Positions 1-8,945 of a stretch of 44,426 bases of DNA are shown one piece after another. Within the stretch, counting starts at the first letter, position 1, and every line of letters begins with the position of its first letter. Made by a program: the position numbers and the translations under genes. The stretch spans positions 1 to 44,426 of the forward strand of contig JAEEVA010000024.1 of NCBI GenBank assembly GCA_016286995.1, written 5' to 3'. A model generated the notes under the pieces. That model saw only the letters and a list, made by a program, of their open reading frames with translations. It did no database searches and was not told the origin of the DNA. The DNA is from Prevotella sp. (GTDB lineage: Bacteria > Bacteroidota > Bacteroidia > Bacteroidales > Bacteroidaceae).

Positions 1-93
1 GCATGGTACTCTCTGGACGGTCGCCGCATCGAGGGCAAGCCCAGCAAGAAGGGCATCTATGTGAATAATGGACATAAGGTAATCATCAAATAA
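1..93 (+). CDS. C-terminal end of a secreted protein (5' part outside window)
   Basis: Frame 1 is open from the first base to a TAA at 91-93 and encodes 30 residues. It begins AWYSLDGRR and ends with KKGIYVNNG followed by HKVIIK. This pattern (W-Y-x-L-x-G, a short spacer, K-G-I-Y-V-x-N-G, then a basic/hydrophobic end) is the short C-terminal motif common on exported Prevotella proteins, and it recurs in two other genes of this window (10864-11370 and 40403-41176). The body of the protein lies outside the window, so its function cannot be judged. Confidence 0.7.
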   Translation, partial: AWYSLDGRRIEGKPSKKGIYVNNGHKVIIK

Positions 94-122
94 AACCACG
101 AATTAAACGAATCAAACGAATT

Positions 123-269
123 ATGATAAAGAAAGCATATCAGAAGCCAACCGTGAAGGTGGTACAGTTACAATATCAGTGCCAGATTCTGGCAGGAAGT
201 GGGGCTAAGACGCTGAGTGGCAGCAAAGGTGAAGGCGGCGAACCCGATACTTGGTACGAGCTGGATTAA
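123..269 (+). CDS. small hypothetical protein, 48 aa
   Basis: The ATG at 123 lies 29 bases after the preceding stop and opens a 48-codon frame ending TAA 267-269. The protein starts MIKKAYQKPTVKVVQLQ, contains CQILAGSG, and ends in a Gly/Ser/Glu-rich tail with DTWYELD. I recall many short Prevotella ORFs with this layout (basic start, K-P-x-V-x-V-V, then L-A-G-S), but I know of no function. It may be co-transcribed with the upstream secreted protein. There is no signal peptide or membrane segment. It could be a precursor peptide cut near LAGSG; that is only a guess from its shape. Confidence 0.5.
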   Translation: MIKKAYQKPTVKVVQLQYQCQILAGSGAKTLSGSKGEGGEPDTWYELD

Positions 270-296
270 GAACGACAGGATAAAACCGCGAGGAAC

Positions 297-358
297 AATC
301 ACGGGGACAGGTTTTTGATTGTGTCAACGACCGCAATCAAAAACCTGTCCCCGTGATT
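297..358. repeat. perfect 25-bp inverted repeat (REP-like hairpin)
   Basis: The arms 297-321 and 334-358 are exact reverse complements around a 12-base loop. The stem contains GGGGACAGG next to a TTTTTGATTG segment. The arrangement and the G-rich word resemble REP elements mobilised by RAYT/IS200-like Y1 transposases; no such transposase is in the window. It could also terminate the upstream transcript, although no U tract follows. The stretch 270-577 holds no gene: only this hairpin, a second one at 429-505 and a promoter. Confidence 0.65.
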
Positions 359-428
359 CGCCTGCTGATCCACTGCTGGCTAAGACAGGTAATAAAAGCG
401 TACAATCGTGATACGACGTCGGCAAATG

Positions 429-505
429 TTAAAAGTGTGCCAAGCTTAGAAATAGTGTGTGCCATCCTTTGGCACACACTGTGCCAAAGGATGGTACACT
501 TTTAA
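429..505. repeat. nested imperfect inverted repeat (REP/REPIN-like)
   Basis: The outer arms 429-442 and 492-505 match with one mismatch (TTAAAAGTGTGCCA against TTAAAAGTGTACCA after complementing). Inside, GTGTGCCATCCTTTGGCACA and its partial complement form further stems. The nested structure resembles a REP doublet (REPIN). It sits directly upstream of the promoter at 521-552 and could also stop read-through from the left. Confidence 0.55.
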
Positions 506-520
506 AAAAGGCAGCTGAAA

Positions 521-552
521 TTTTGTTGTTTGGTAAAAAGTTCGTATCTTTG
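521..552 (+). promoter_or_regulatory. Bacteroidetes-type promoter for the gene at 578
   Basis: The -33 element TTTTG (521-525) is separated by 19 bases from the -7 element TATCTTTG (545-552). Transcription would start near 559. This rules out the upstream in-frame start at 530 and supports the ATG at 578. Confidence 0.75.
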
Positions 553-577
553 CAGGCGAACTCTAACAATAAAGACT

Positions 578-1012
578 ATGATTGACGAAAACATTCTACG
601 CGAAAAAGCCCAAAAATACATTGTGTGCTTCAATGGCGAATGCCCCCTGCACGACCATTGTCTGCGCTGGCAGGCAGGACGTTACCTGCCGGAACGCTTA
701 TACAGCGTCTATTGTTTTAACCCCAATCATCCAGGTGCGGCCACAGACAATTGTCCAGGTTTCCGAACAGACCAGCCCCAGCGCATACCTCGCGGCATGG
801 TACATTTCTATGAGGCTATGCCAGGTAAAATGGAACGGGCTATCAAAGCTCGTCTCATCGAGCGTTATTCCCGTGTTACGTACTACCGCTATCGCCGTGG
901 TGAATACCCTATCACTCCCGACGTTGAGCAGACCATCCTTCAAGCCTGCCGCGACTGTGGCTGGACAGCCGATCCTGTCTATGACAGTTACAACGACGAA
1001 CTGGTGTGGTAG
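578..1012 (+). CDS. hypothetical protein, DUF6078-like
   Basis: A 144-aa protein beginning MIDENILREKAQKYIVC. The start is placed at 578 because the predicted transcript begins near 559. It has a conspicuous cysteine cluster (C-x4-C-P-x4-C-L-R) near the N-terminus and more cysteines in YCFNPNH and NCPGF, which suggests a metal-binding knuckle. The C-terminal half (RLIERYSRVTYYRYRRGEYP, then a helix with QACRDCGW) is basic and could bind nucleic acid. The layout resembles the small Bacteroidales family DUF6078, which has no known function. It is a single-gene unit between REP-like hairpins and the unknown pair at 1155-1701. Confidence 0.7.
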   Translation: MIDENILREKAQKYIVCFNGECPLHDHCLRWQAGRYLPERLYSVYCFNPNHPGAATDNCPGFRTDQPQRIPRGMVHFYEAMPGKMERAIKARLIERYSRVTYYRYRRGEYPITPDVEQTILQACRDCGWTADPVYDSYNDELVW

Positions 1013-1111
1013 GCGCCTTATTGGTTTGTTTATAATTATTTCTGGGGACTATGTCAGAGAACGTCCTGACATAAAAAAGTGAAGATGTTAGGTGGTTTCA
1101 GAAATAATGTG

Positions 1112-1119
1112 TATCTTTG
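1112..1119 (+). promoter_or_regulatory. promoter -7 box for the 1155/1585 unit
   Basis: TATCTTTG precedes a predicted start of transcription near 1126; no clear -33 TTTG is visible. The box and its surroundings (TATCTTTGCAAGCGAA, then AAGACTATG at the start codon) closely resemble those of the gene at 578, suggesting a duplicated promoter/leader. Confidence 0.6.
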
Positions 1120-1154
1120 CAAGCGAAAGTTGGTGAAAAACAAAAACGAAGACT

Positions 1155-1580
1155 ATGTGTGAGACTCAGGTTATATCAAGACATATCGGACGTATCGGAA
1201 GGCGTTCTTTCGATAGACGAATGAGAATGGCATCCCCTTTGTATGTCGAGAAACGGGGAGATTTGACCCGTTTGCTGAATGATGTGGATAAGCTGAGCGA
1301 ACTTTTACATGATGAATTCCAGTCGATAACGGAGGAAGACTATCGTCTTTTCAGTCCAGAGCTAAAGATTGTGATTGGCACATTGAAGGCGTTGCGACGG
1401 GAGAGCATGATACACAGGGAATTGAAAGCCTACAATGAGCGTATGCGCCAGCAGATAGTTGACTTGGAAGAGTTGGACCACGACATCAAGGTGTTCAGGG
1501 TGGATGCACCGAAGAACAAGGAGTTGCAGGCTTCAATGGCTTCTGTGGGTGAAATCGATTTCTCCTATTTATTCAAATAG
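1155..1580 (+). CDS. hypothetical protein, 141 aa, next to the CRISPR array
   Basis: I do not recognise a family. The first 25 residues are very basic (RRSFDRRMRM); the rest is mostly helical and charged, with a probable coiled-coil stretch around residues 80-110 (ALRRESMIHRELKAYNER and onward). There is no signal peptide. The ATG at 1155 follows a promoter -7 box by about 35 bases; a later ATG at MASPLYVEK is possible. It overlaps no other convincing gene and is followed after 4 bases by a 38-aa ORF. No terminator separates this unit from the CRISPR array, so its transcript may run into the array. Position beside the array makes a defence-related role conceivable, but nothing in the sequence shows it. 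Confidence 0.6.
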   Translation: MCETQVISRHIGRIGRRSFDRRMRMASPLYVEKRGDLTRLLNDVDKLSELLHDEFQSITEEDYRLFSPELKIVIGTLKALRRESMIHRELKAYNERMRQQIVDLEELDHDIKVFRVDAPKNKELQASMASVGEIDFSYLFK

Positions 1581-1584
1581 AGTT

Positions 1585-1701
1585 ATGGATGAAGGGGAAC
1601 TTCAGATGCTTATGGATGCATTTTCTGCTGAAACGAAGGCCAGACAGGTTGTGGTGCATGACATCAACGACAACCTATTATGTCATATGATTGTTCCCTG
1701 A
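1585..1701 (+). CDS. small ORF, 38 aa, between 1155 gene and array
   Basis: The ATG lies 4 bases after the stop of the 1155 gene and the ORF ends TGA 1699-1701, one base before the first CRISPR repeat position. The peptide (MDEGELQMLMDAFSAETKAR and 18 more residues) is plausible as an amphipathic helix plus a short beta pair. The tight spacing suggests translational coupling. Length and lack of a known family keep confidence low. Confidence 0.4.
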   Translation: MDEGELQMLMDAFSAETKARQVVVHDINDNLLCHMIVP

Positions 1702-1702
1702 T

Positions 1703-2822
1703 ATATCAATTTGCTAAAAAATTAGTATCTTTGCAGTGGCATAAACATCCTCCAGCTTATTGACAAGCATACGGTAATTGTTGTGATTTGCTAAAAAATT
1801 AGTATCTTTGCAGTGGCATAAACATCGCCATGTCTTTTTTCAATTTATGACGTTATGTTGTGATTTGCTAAAAAATTAGTATCTTTGCAGTGGCATAAAC
1901 ATCACCTTTAAATCATAAGAATATCTATCATAGTTGTGATTTGCTAAAAAATTAGTATCTTTGCAGTGGCATAAACATCGTATTACCTGAAGTTCCAGAC
2001 ATCAAATTAGTTGTGATTTGCTAAAAAATTAGTATCTTTGCAGTGGCATAAACATCATGAAGGCAATCAGATATATGCATAATGAAGTTGTGATTTGCTA
2101 AAAAATTAGTATCTTTGCAGTGGCATAAACATCAGTAGACGCATAGCACCACGAGCACCATTAGTTGTGATTTGCTAAAAAATTAGTATCTTTGCAGTGG
2201 CATAAACATCGTATCCTGATTATCCTAAACTTTGGGACAGTTGTGATTTGCTAAAAAATTAGTATCTTTGCAGTGGCATAAACATCTCGCCCTTAATCAT
2301 ACTATCGAGCTCGGCTGTTGTGATTTGCTAAAAAATTAGTATCTTTGCAGTGGCATAAACATCCGTAAGCGTCGAGTGGTCTCTATCGAATTAGTTGTGA
2401 TTTGCTAAAAAATTAGTATCTTTGCAGTGGCATAAACATCAGCCAAAAAATAGATAATTCCTATTATTTGTTGTGATTTGCTAAAAAATTAGTATCTTTG
2501 CAGTGGCATAAACATCACTTTAAATTTTTTAGTGATTAATACTATGTTGTGATTTGCTAAAAAATTAGTATCTTTGCAGTGGCATAAACATCTTTTGCTT
2601 TTTCATAATTCTTAAGTTTTAAGTTGTGATTTGCTAAAAAATTAGTATCTTTGCAGTGGCATAAACATCGGCAAAAGCTTACCACTGAACAGGAGCAGAG
2701 TTGTGATTTGCTAAAAAATTAGTATCTTTGCAGTGGCATAAACATCTGAAGCTCTTTCTGACCGACGGCGGCATCGTTGTGATTTGCTAAAAAATTAGTA
2801 TCTTTGCAGTGGCATAAACATC
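1703..2822 (+). CRISPR. type II-C CRISPR array, 15 repeats of 47 bp, 14 spacers
   Basis: Repeats of 47 bp begin at 1703, 1780, 1857, 1933, 2010, 2087, 2164, 2240, 2317, 2394, 2470, 2546, 2623, 2700 and 2776. Spacers are 29 or 30 bp and all different. The repeat begins GTTGTGATTTGC, continues with an A run and ATTAGTATCTTTG, and ends GGCATAAACATC. That length and start are typical of Bacteroidetes type II-C. Copies 2-15 are identical; copy 1 has lost the first six bases (GTTGTG replaced by ATATCA). The 5' part (GTTGTGAT...AAAATTAG) is complementary to both tracrRNA anti-repeats at 8738-8759 and 8946-8967, which fixes the coding strand as +. Each repeat contains TTG at repeat positions 2-4, 19 bases, then TATCTTTG at 24-31: a promoter fitting the local consensus. 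I noticed no spacer matching elsewhere in the window, though an exhaustive comparison was not possible. Confidence 0.98.
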
Positions 2823-2853
2823 TCGATGTGAGAAAGTGATTGATTGCCAGATA

Positions 2854-2888
2854 GTTGCAAAGAAAATTAGAAAAAGAAAAATGCCACT
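2854..2888 (+). repeat. possible degenerate terminal CRISPR repeat
   Basis: After the last full repeat, 31 bases (close to a spacer length) are followed by GTTG, then AAAATTAG six bases closer than in a full repeat, and ATGCCACT, which is the reverse complement of repeat bases AGTGGCAT. The spacing suggests a decayed end repeat, but the match is short and could be chance. Confidence 0.3.
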
Positions 2889-2891
2889 ATG

Positions 2892-2931
2892 AAAAATGAG
2901 GATTCCGCGTTCATCGCGAAATCCTCATTTT
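2892..2931. terminator. bidirectional terminator between array and cas2
   Basis: AAAATGAGGATT and its complement AATCCTCATTTT flank CGCG/CGCG around a TTCAT loop. T-rich runs on both sides let it end array transcripts on + and the cas9-cas1-cas2 message on -. The rest of the gap 2823-3001 shows no gene. Confidence 0.8.
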
Positions 2932-3001
2932 CTAATTCTCTTGTTCTCTCGATAGTTTCGCTTTTTCTTTCCCCAAAATAGTTTAAATCTTCAAAAACTA
3001 T

Positions 3002-4261
<1,260 letters not shown>

Positions 4262-4269
<8 letters not shown>

Positions 4270-7200
4270 GGAATAATATAGTATCTCCTTGTTCAGTCAA
4301 CTGTATCTCAAAGTCGCGATGTTCTATCAAACAGTTGAAATTATTACTTGTAAGTTTTTCTAAATTGTCAGAATTAGCAGACAAATGACTGTTCAAATAA
4401 ATAAGATTTGCCCCAGTTGCATTGAACTTGACCACAACATAAAGGCGCTTCATAAGTTCGGTTTTACTTAATTCAAAGAGCTCTTCGGGTGTGTTGTTCC
4501 ATTTTAAAACTCTGTCGCCAGTTCTGATAATAGCAGTGAGAGTACAATCGACATCTTTCCCTCTTGGTTTAAATGTTTTCTTCAGAAAATCAGGTTCTTG
4601 CATCAACTTCGATTTAAGATGCTCAAAACTGTTAATGTCGGTACTTCCTTCGTGTTTGTAAAATTGCTTTAGTTTAGCAGCCTCGTAACTGCTAATGAAG
4701 ACGAATTCTCTATGAATCTTTCCTTTAAAAATGCCTTCATAAACAAGACAAAGATAGTTGCCTGTGTTTTGAGCATATACATATTTCTTATGATTTCTGT
4801 CATTTAAATTGAAAAGTGGTTTATGCGAAATATATTTCTGCTCACGTAGAGGTATGGCAGATTCGAATTTTAAGAAACCTCGCCCTGCCGCTACCTTACA
4901 TCTGACGTGACGGATGGGAGAAAGAGTCTTGCCATATTTATTATATTTGATTTCTTCTCCTTTACCTTTCTTGTCCCTCATCCAAATATCACCAGATAGA
5001 ATAGAAGCAAGTGATTTTTGTGAGTCGGATTTTACGATAAGCTCAACCGTAGTTTTGATGCTTTGGCGAACAATGGGGTCAATAATTTTATCAAGGTCTT
5101 CAATTTTCTTGAAAGACTTGATATCCACTCGTTGAACTATAGTATATATTGGCTGCCCTTTATCATCCTTTGTGTACTGGTACCTACCATCCTTTTTTAC
5201 AAAATTGCCATCAGCATCACGTTCAGGTAAAAGAATAGCACCAAGATTACCTGCTGCAGATAATTCTAGACGGATACTATCACCATCGCTATATCTTTCT
5301 TTATAAGTTCCTTTCGAAGTCAGTTTCCATATAGCCTTGCCTTTTATTCTCTGTCTACGTTTGGCATTCTGTAGAGACCTGTCGTTGTTCCTGTGGTTTA
5401 TAAGTATGTTCTCATTGATGAAATTATTTATATTTGAAATACCTCCACCGATATTTAACTGACAGATTTTTTCCCTAAGTAATCTTTCGTAATATTTTAC
5501 TTCATCCCACTTTTCCAATTTACGTGCTTCCTCTTTTTGATAATACAACTTGAGAATTTCTTCCCGAAGACCTGCAACAGGAATAATAGTTAATATGGTA
5601 GCATCAATAGCATGGTGTGAGTGTTTGGTTCTGTCTTTCTTTTCCTCAATGCTTTGTAGGCCAAGAATCTTTCGAAAATCTGCTGTGACAGAACCTTTCT
5701 CGGCTACAACGTTATTGAAGACACTTTTTAGATAAGCGATAGCATGGCGTGTGATGATACCCGTATCAACTAATTGGCTATTTCTGAAACCATCGGGAAT
5801 GTCCGTTCTGGTAAACCTGTCTAATTTGTTCTTCCAGTAGTTTAGTTCCATCTGCCACTCATGTCTATTGACAATACAAAAGTCCTTGTCTTCTTTTGTA
5901 GAAGCTGATAAACTCCTGCGCTTCCAATAGTCTACCATGTTTTCTAAATGTTCAACCTTTTCTTCCCACTTTTTTAACCGAGGCTTTATGGCAGTATATG
6001 TTTTCCCGCCTATAACAGCATCCTTATCATAATTCTCCAATTCTGTTGGAATTCGATTCTGCTTTATTTTCCTGTTATAGTATGCATCACATACTGTTAG
6101 GTTTGCATCGCTGTTGTCGAAGGATAAACTCCGAGGAATAGTATGTTCAAAATCAGTGGCAACATCGCTGAACAAATTATGAATGTTGATAATGTTACCT
6201 GTATAGATACAGCGGCAATCCTGTTGTAACCACAACTTGTATTTTTGAACATATTTACTGAACGTACCATCGAATGTCCCTTTTTTCTTTCCTTCATTTC
6301 TGAAATAGGGTGTTTGCCAGTCATCGTGTTTTAGTTGCTCAATGAGATATAAAGCCTTGTCTATATCTTCCTCACTACCTCTTTCGGGAAAGTATTGAGT
6401 AATGATTCTGCTTATTTCAGCACGTTCGTTCTCTCGCTGAGTTTGATAATGCGAAATTGCTCTTCTGACATTAGCATCATCAAGAACATCACCTTTTCTT
6501 CTTGTAGTTTCAATAACGATTCTTGTATTCTCTGGATCTATCAAATGACAAGAAAGCATTTGATTAATCTTATTTTTTAAAATATTGAGCGTGCGAAGGG
6601 CTACAGGGTTTTTTATACTCCCCATGTTAGGTGACCCTAATTGCAAACCATCGGAGATTGAGGAACTAATCGGTCTATAAACAGAAATCATCGAGGGATG
6701 GTACAGTTTTGTTTTGTCAGCATCGGTAAGACCATCGCATTTTTCTTTCAGATAAGAAAATAGATCATCAGATAACTTAGGTACTTTTATATATTCCCTT
6801 TTCCTGTCGTAGAAGAAACTTTGATATCTGTCAGCAACTTCTGCGATGACCTTGCCCTTTTCTTCTTCTGAAAAAGAGTTCCACTTGTTGGCTCCAAAGA
6901 AATTTTGGCATCTTTTTTTGACTATATCTATATCACTTTCCTGTAGGGTGTAATCAAATAGTCGGTCATCATTTCTTTCTGTGTAGTCTAAAGATTTGTA
7001 ACTCGCGATTAACCCATTAGCAATATTGGCATAAGTTTTTAATGTATTGTTTTTAGCTTTGATTATTTCGATGTACTCTTTTATGATGTCTGAAATGTCT
7101 TTGTCGCCAATATTCTTGCCATATTTCAAAAGAAGTTCTGGGACTTTTGCCAACATGACGGCATCAGGATATCGTAAACCAAGTCGCAGAAAACGATTGA

Positions 7201-8683
7201 TGTTTCTCATTGCTTTTTGACTTAACATGGCATATCCTTGCTGCATATCGTCCCACAGCCTTATCAATTTCTTAGTTTGCTCAGTATCCCATCCAAGGCA
7301 TTCCGTAGAGAAACGCTCTACATCCTCTGGCTCGTCAGCGTTGTAGCAGAAATTCCATATAGATTCAGCAGTATGCTTGACGATATGGAATGACTTCTCT
7401 TGCTTAGCTTGGTTTTGTCTTTGTTTCTTGCCAATAATGGAAATACTATTCCAATCATTACCAAATAGTTTTATTAATCTGGCAGTAATAGGGCATCCTG
7501 CCACACTGACATTATCACCGTAGTTAATAGTACCATTCTCTTTACTAAGTGATAATCCTGACTGTTCAAGTAATGTTCTTATTTCTTGGAATTTGAATGT
7601 TTTAGTGACTCTTGAGGTAAATAATTTGGCGTAGATGTTTTCTACTTGAGCCGAAGTAAGACTTATCCATTCTGTGTCTGCAGAAACTTTATAGCGAATA
7701 TTGTTGATGAAAGAAAGAGCCCTGAACTCTTCAAAGACAGGATGACAAATAGGGCATCGCGTTTTGTCTTTTTCCAAAGTACATTTTCCAACATTACCTT
7801 TCTGCGACGCTAATGGCTTTTTGTAAAATATAGTGCCCTCACCCTTCTTTTGGCTTAAAAGTCGTTTGTATAAGTCTGACTCAAGAGAAAGCTGGTTTTG
7901 GAACATGAAAATTGCATTTATTTCTTTCATGTAATCTAAACGCGTAGCTTCATATTGACTTGCTCTTATTCTAATTCCATTGTCAATTAGATCGGCAAAA
8001 GCACATGCAACGGTCTTGAATCCATTTTGTTCCATGTATTCATTTATCTTTTTGCTTTTCTTGAGTTCTGATGCCTTTAATTCCTCGCTAAGTGCTATTT
8101 CTGTACTCGCTTGCTGGTCATCAGAACTATCTGCCTTATTTCCTTTACTGCTCTTGAACCCTCTACGTTGTGCTATGTGATAAAGAGCTCGCCCCAGCTT
8201 ATAACGGTCTTCTTGGATGTCAAGGTTGAGTTGGATTTTACTCACAAGGTCGCGACGTAAATGATATGGACTTTCATAATCTGGATCTCCATTATTGTTA
8301 AAGTCTAGTCTTATCCAGCTTTCGAAAGCCTTTTCCTCAAAAGGATACTGTCGAGAATAGCCGCCACGAGATTTGTCATAATGTCTCCAAGTGTTCAATG
8401 ATCCCATAGAAAGAGGACAGAGACTATACTCTATCAATAATTCAAGAGTTTTCCATAGTCTTCGCCTTCGAGTATCGTATAGACGGCGAGTACGTCTATT
8501 TGCGGATCGATTGGCAGCATAAGAGTATTCTCTCGCTTTGTCATCCTTCCCGACACCGGAATTAAACACATCAACAGAAAAGTATTCCAACTGTTCTGAA
8601 AGACTTCCTTGTATGTTAGGGTTTCTCAGTGATATACCTATGGAACTGGTTCCTAAGTCAATACCTAAAATATTCTGTGACAT
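4262..8683 (-). CDS. cas9: RNA-guided DNA endonuclease Cas9, type II-C
   Basis: A 1473-aa Cas9, the effector that cuts DNA matching a spacer when loaded with crRNA and tracrRNA. Visible in order: RuvC-I with Asp9 (ILGIDLGTSSIG); the Arg-rich bridge helix (about 59-77); a REC region with the family cysteine segment GKCTLEKDKTRCPICHP (299-315); RuvC-II with Glu725 (RIVIETTRR); the HNH domain with CRCIYTGN (823-830), catalytic His847 in DFEHTIPRS and asparagines around 861-870; RuvC-III with HSHHAIDA (1021-1028, Asp1027); and a long C-terminal wedge/PAM-interacting region. All catalytic residues are present, so it should be active. At 1473 aa it is a long II-C form. The gene is AT-rich compared with cas1/cas2 and most neighbours. 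Its PAM cannot be read from the sequence. Confidence 0.98.
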
Positions 8684-8696
8684 TTTTTTGTTTTTA

Positions 8697-8728
8697 TTTG
8701 GTAGTTTGATTTTTTATCTTTAATTTTG
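8697..8728 (+). promoter_or_regulatory. promoter of tracrRNA-like gene 1
   Basis: TTTG (8697-8700), 20 bases, TAATTTTG (8721-8728). This is an exact match to TTTG-N20-TAnnTTTG and places the RNA start at about 8735, where the anti-repeat begins. Confidence 0.75.
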
Positions 8729-8735
8729 CACCCGT

Positions 8736-8815
8736 ACTAATTTTGTGACTTATCACAACAAGGCTATAAGCCGCAGAATCTGTGGTCTCACGCAACAGCG
8801 TGGGACCTTTATTTG
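8736..8815 (+). ncRNA. tracrRNA-like RNA 1
   Basis: The anti-repeat 8738-8759 pairs with the CRISPR repeat start in two blocks: ATCACAAC with GTTGTGAT, and CTAATTTT with AAAATTAG, around an unpaired 7-base bulge. It is followed by a short hairpin GGCT-ATA-AGCC (8762-8772) in the place of the nexus, a small CAG/CTG hairpin, and a 10-bp hairpin (GGTCTCACGC / GCGTGGGACC, 8784-8807) followed by TTTATTT that can act as terminator. With its own perfect promoter it looks like a complete tracrRNA gene of about 80 nt. It lies divergent to and just upstream of cas9. A second, better-matching copy follows at 8946. Confidence 0.75.
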
Positions 8816-8882
8816 TGCATCATGCAAATACTCTAAACCAATACTTTTCTTCATATTTATTGCGTTTTTAGTTATTATGCTA

Positions 8883-8890
8883 CAAAAGTA
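8883..8890 (-). promoter_or_regulatory. possible cas operon promoter (-7 box)
   Basis: On the minus strand TACTTTTG (8890 to 8883) fits TAnnTTTG, but no TTTG is seen at the -33 distance. No better -7 box is visible nearer to cas9. Transcription from here would give a leader of about 190 nt that is antisense to tracrRNA-like RNA 1. Confidence 0.35.
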
Positions 8891-8908
8891 CAAATTTCTT
8901 TTGAAATA

Positions 8909-8940
8909 TTTGGCGCATTCAAAGAAAAAGTTTATCTTTG
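8909..8940 (+). promoter_or_regulatory. promoter of tracrRNA gene 2
   Basis: TTTG (8909-8912), 20 bases, TATCTTTG (8933-8940). Exact consensus. The predicted RNA start is at about 8946, the first base of the anti-repeat. Confidence 0.8.
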
Positions 8941-8945
8941 CAGCA

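Noticed and set aside
530..577. Upstream extension of the DUF6078-like gene
   Set aside because: The codons overlap the promoter itself (-7 box at 545-552), so they cannot be in the mRNA.
1155..1701. Idea that the genes beside the array encode anti-CRISPR proteins
   Set aside because: They are small and unknown, but there is no Aca-like helix-turn-helix regulator, no phage gene and no self-targeting spacer noticed. Position alone is not enough.
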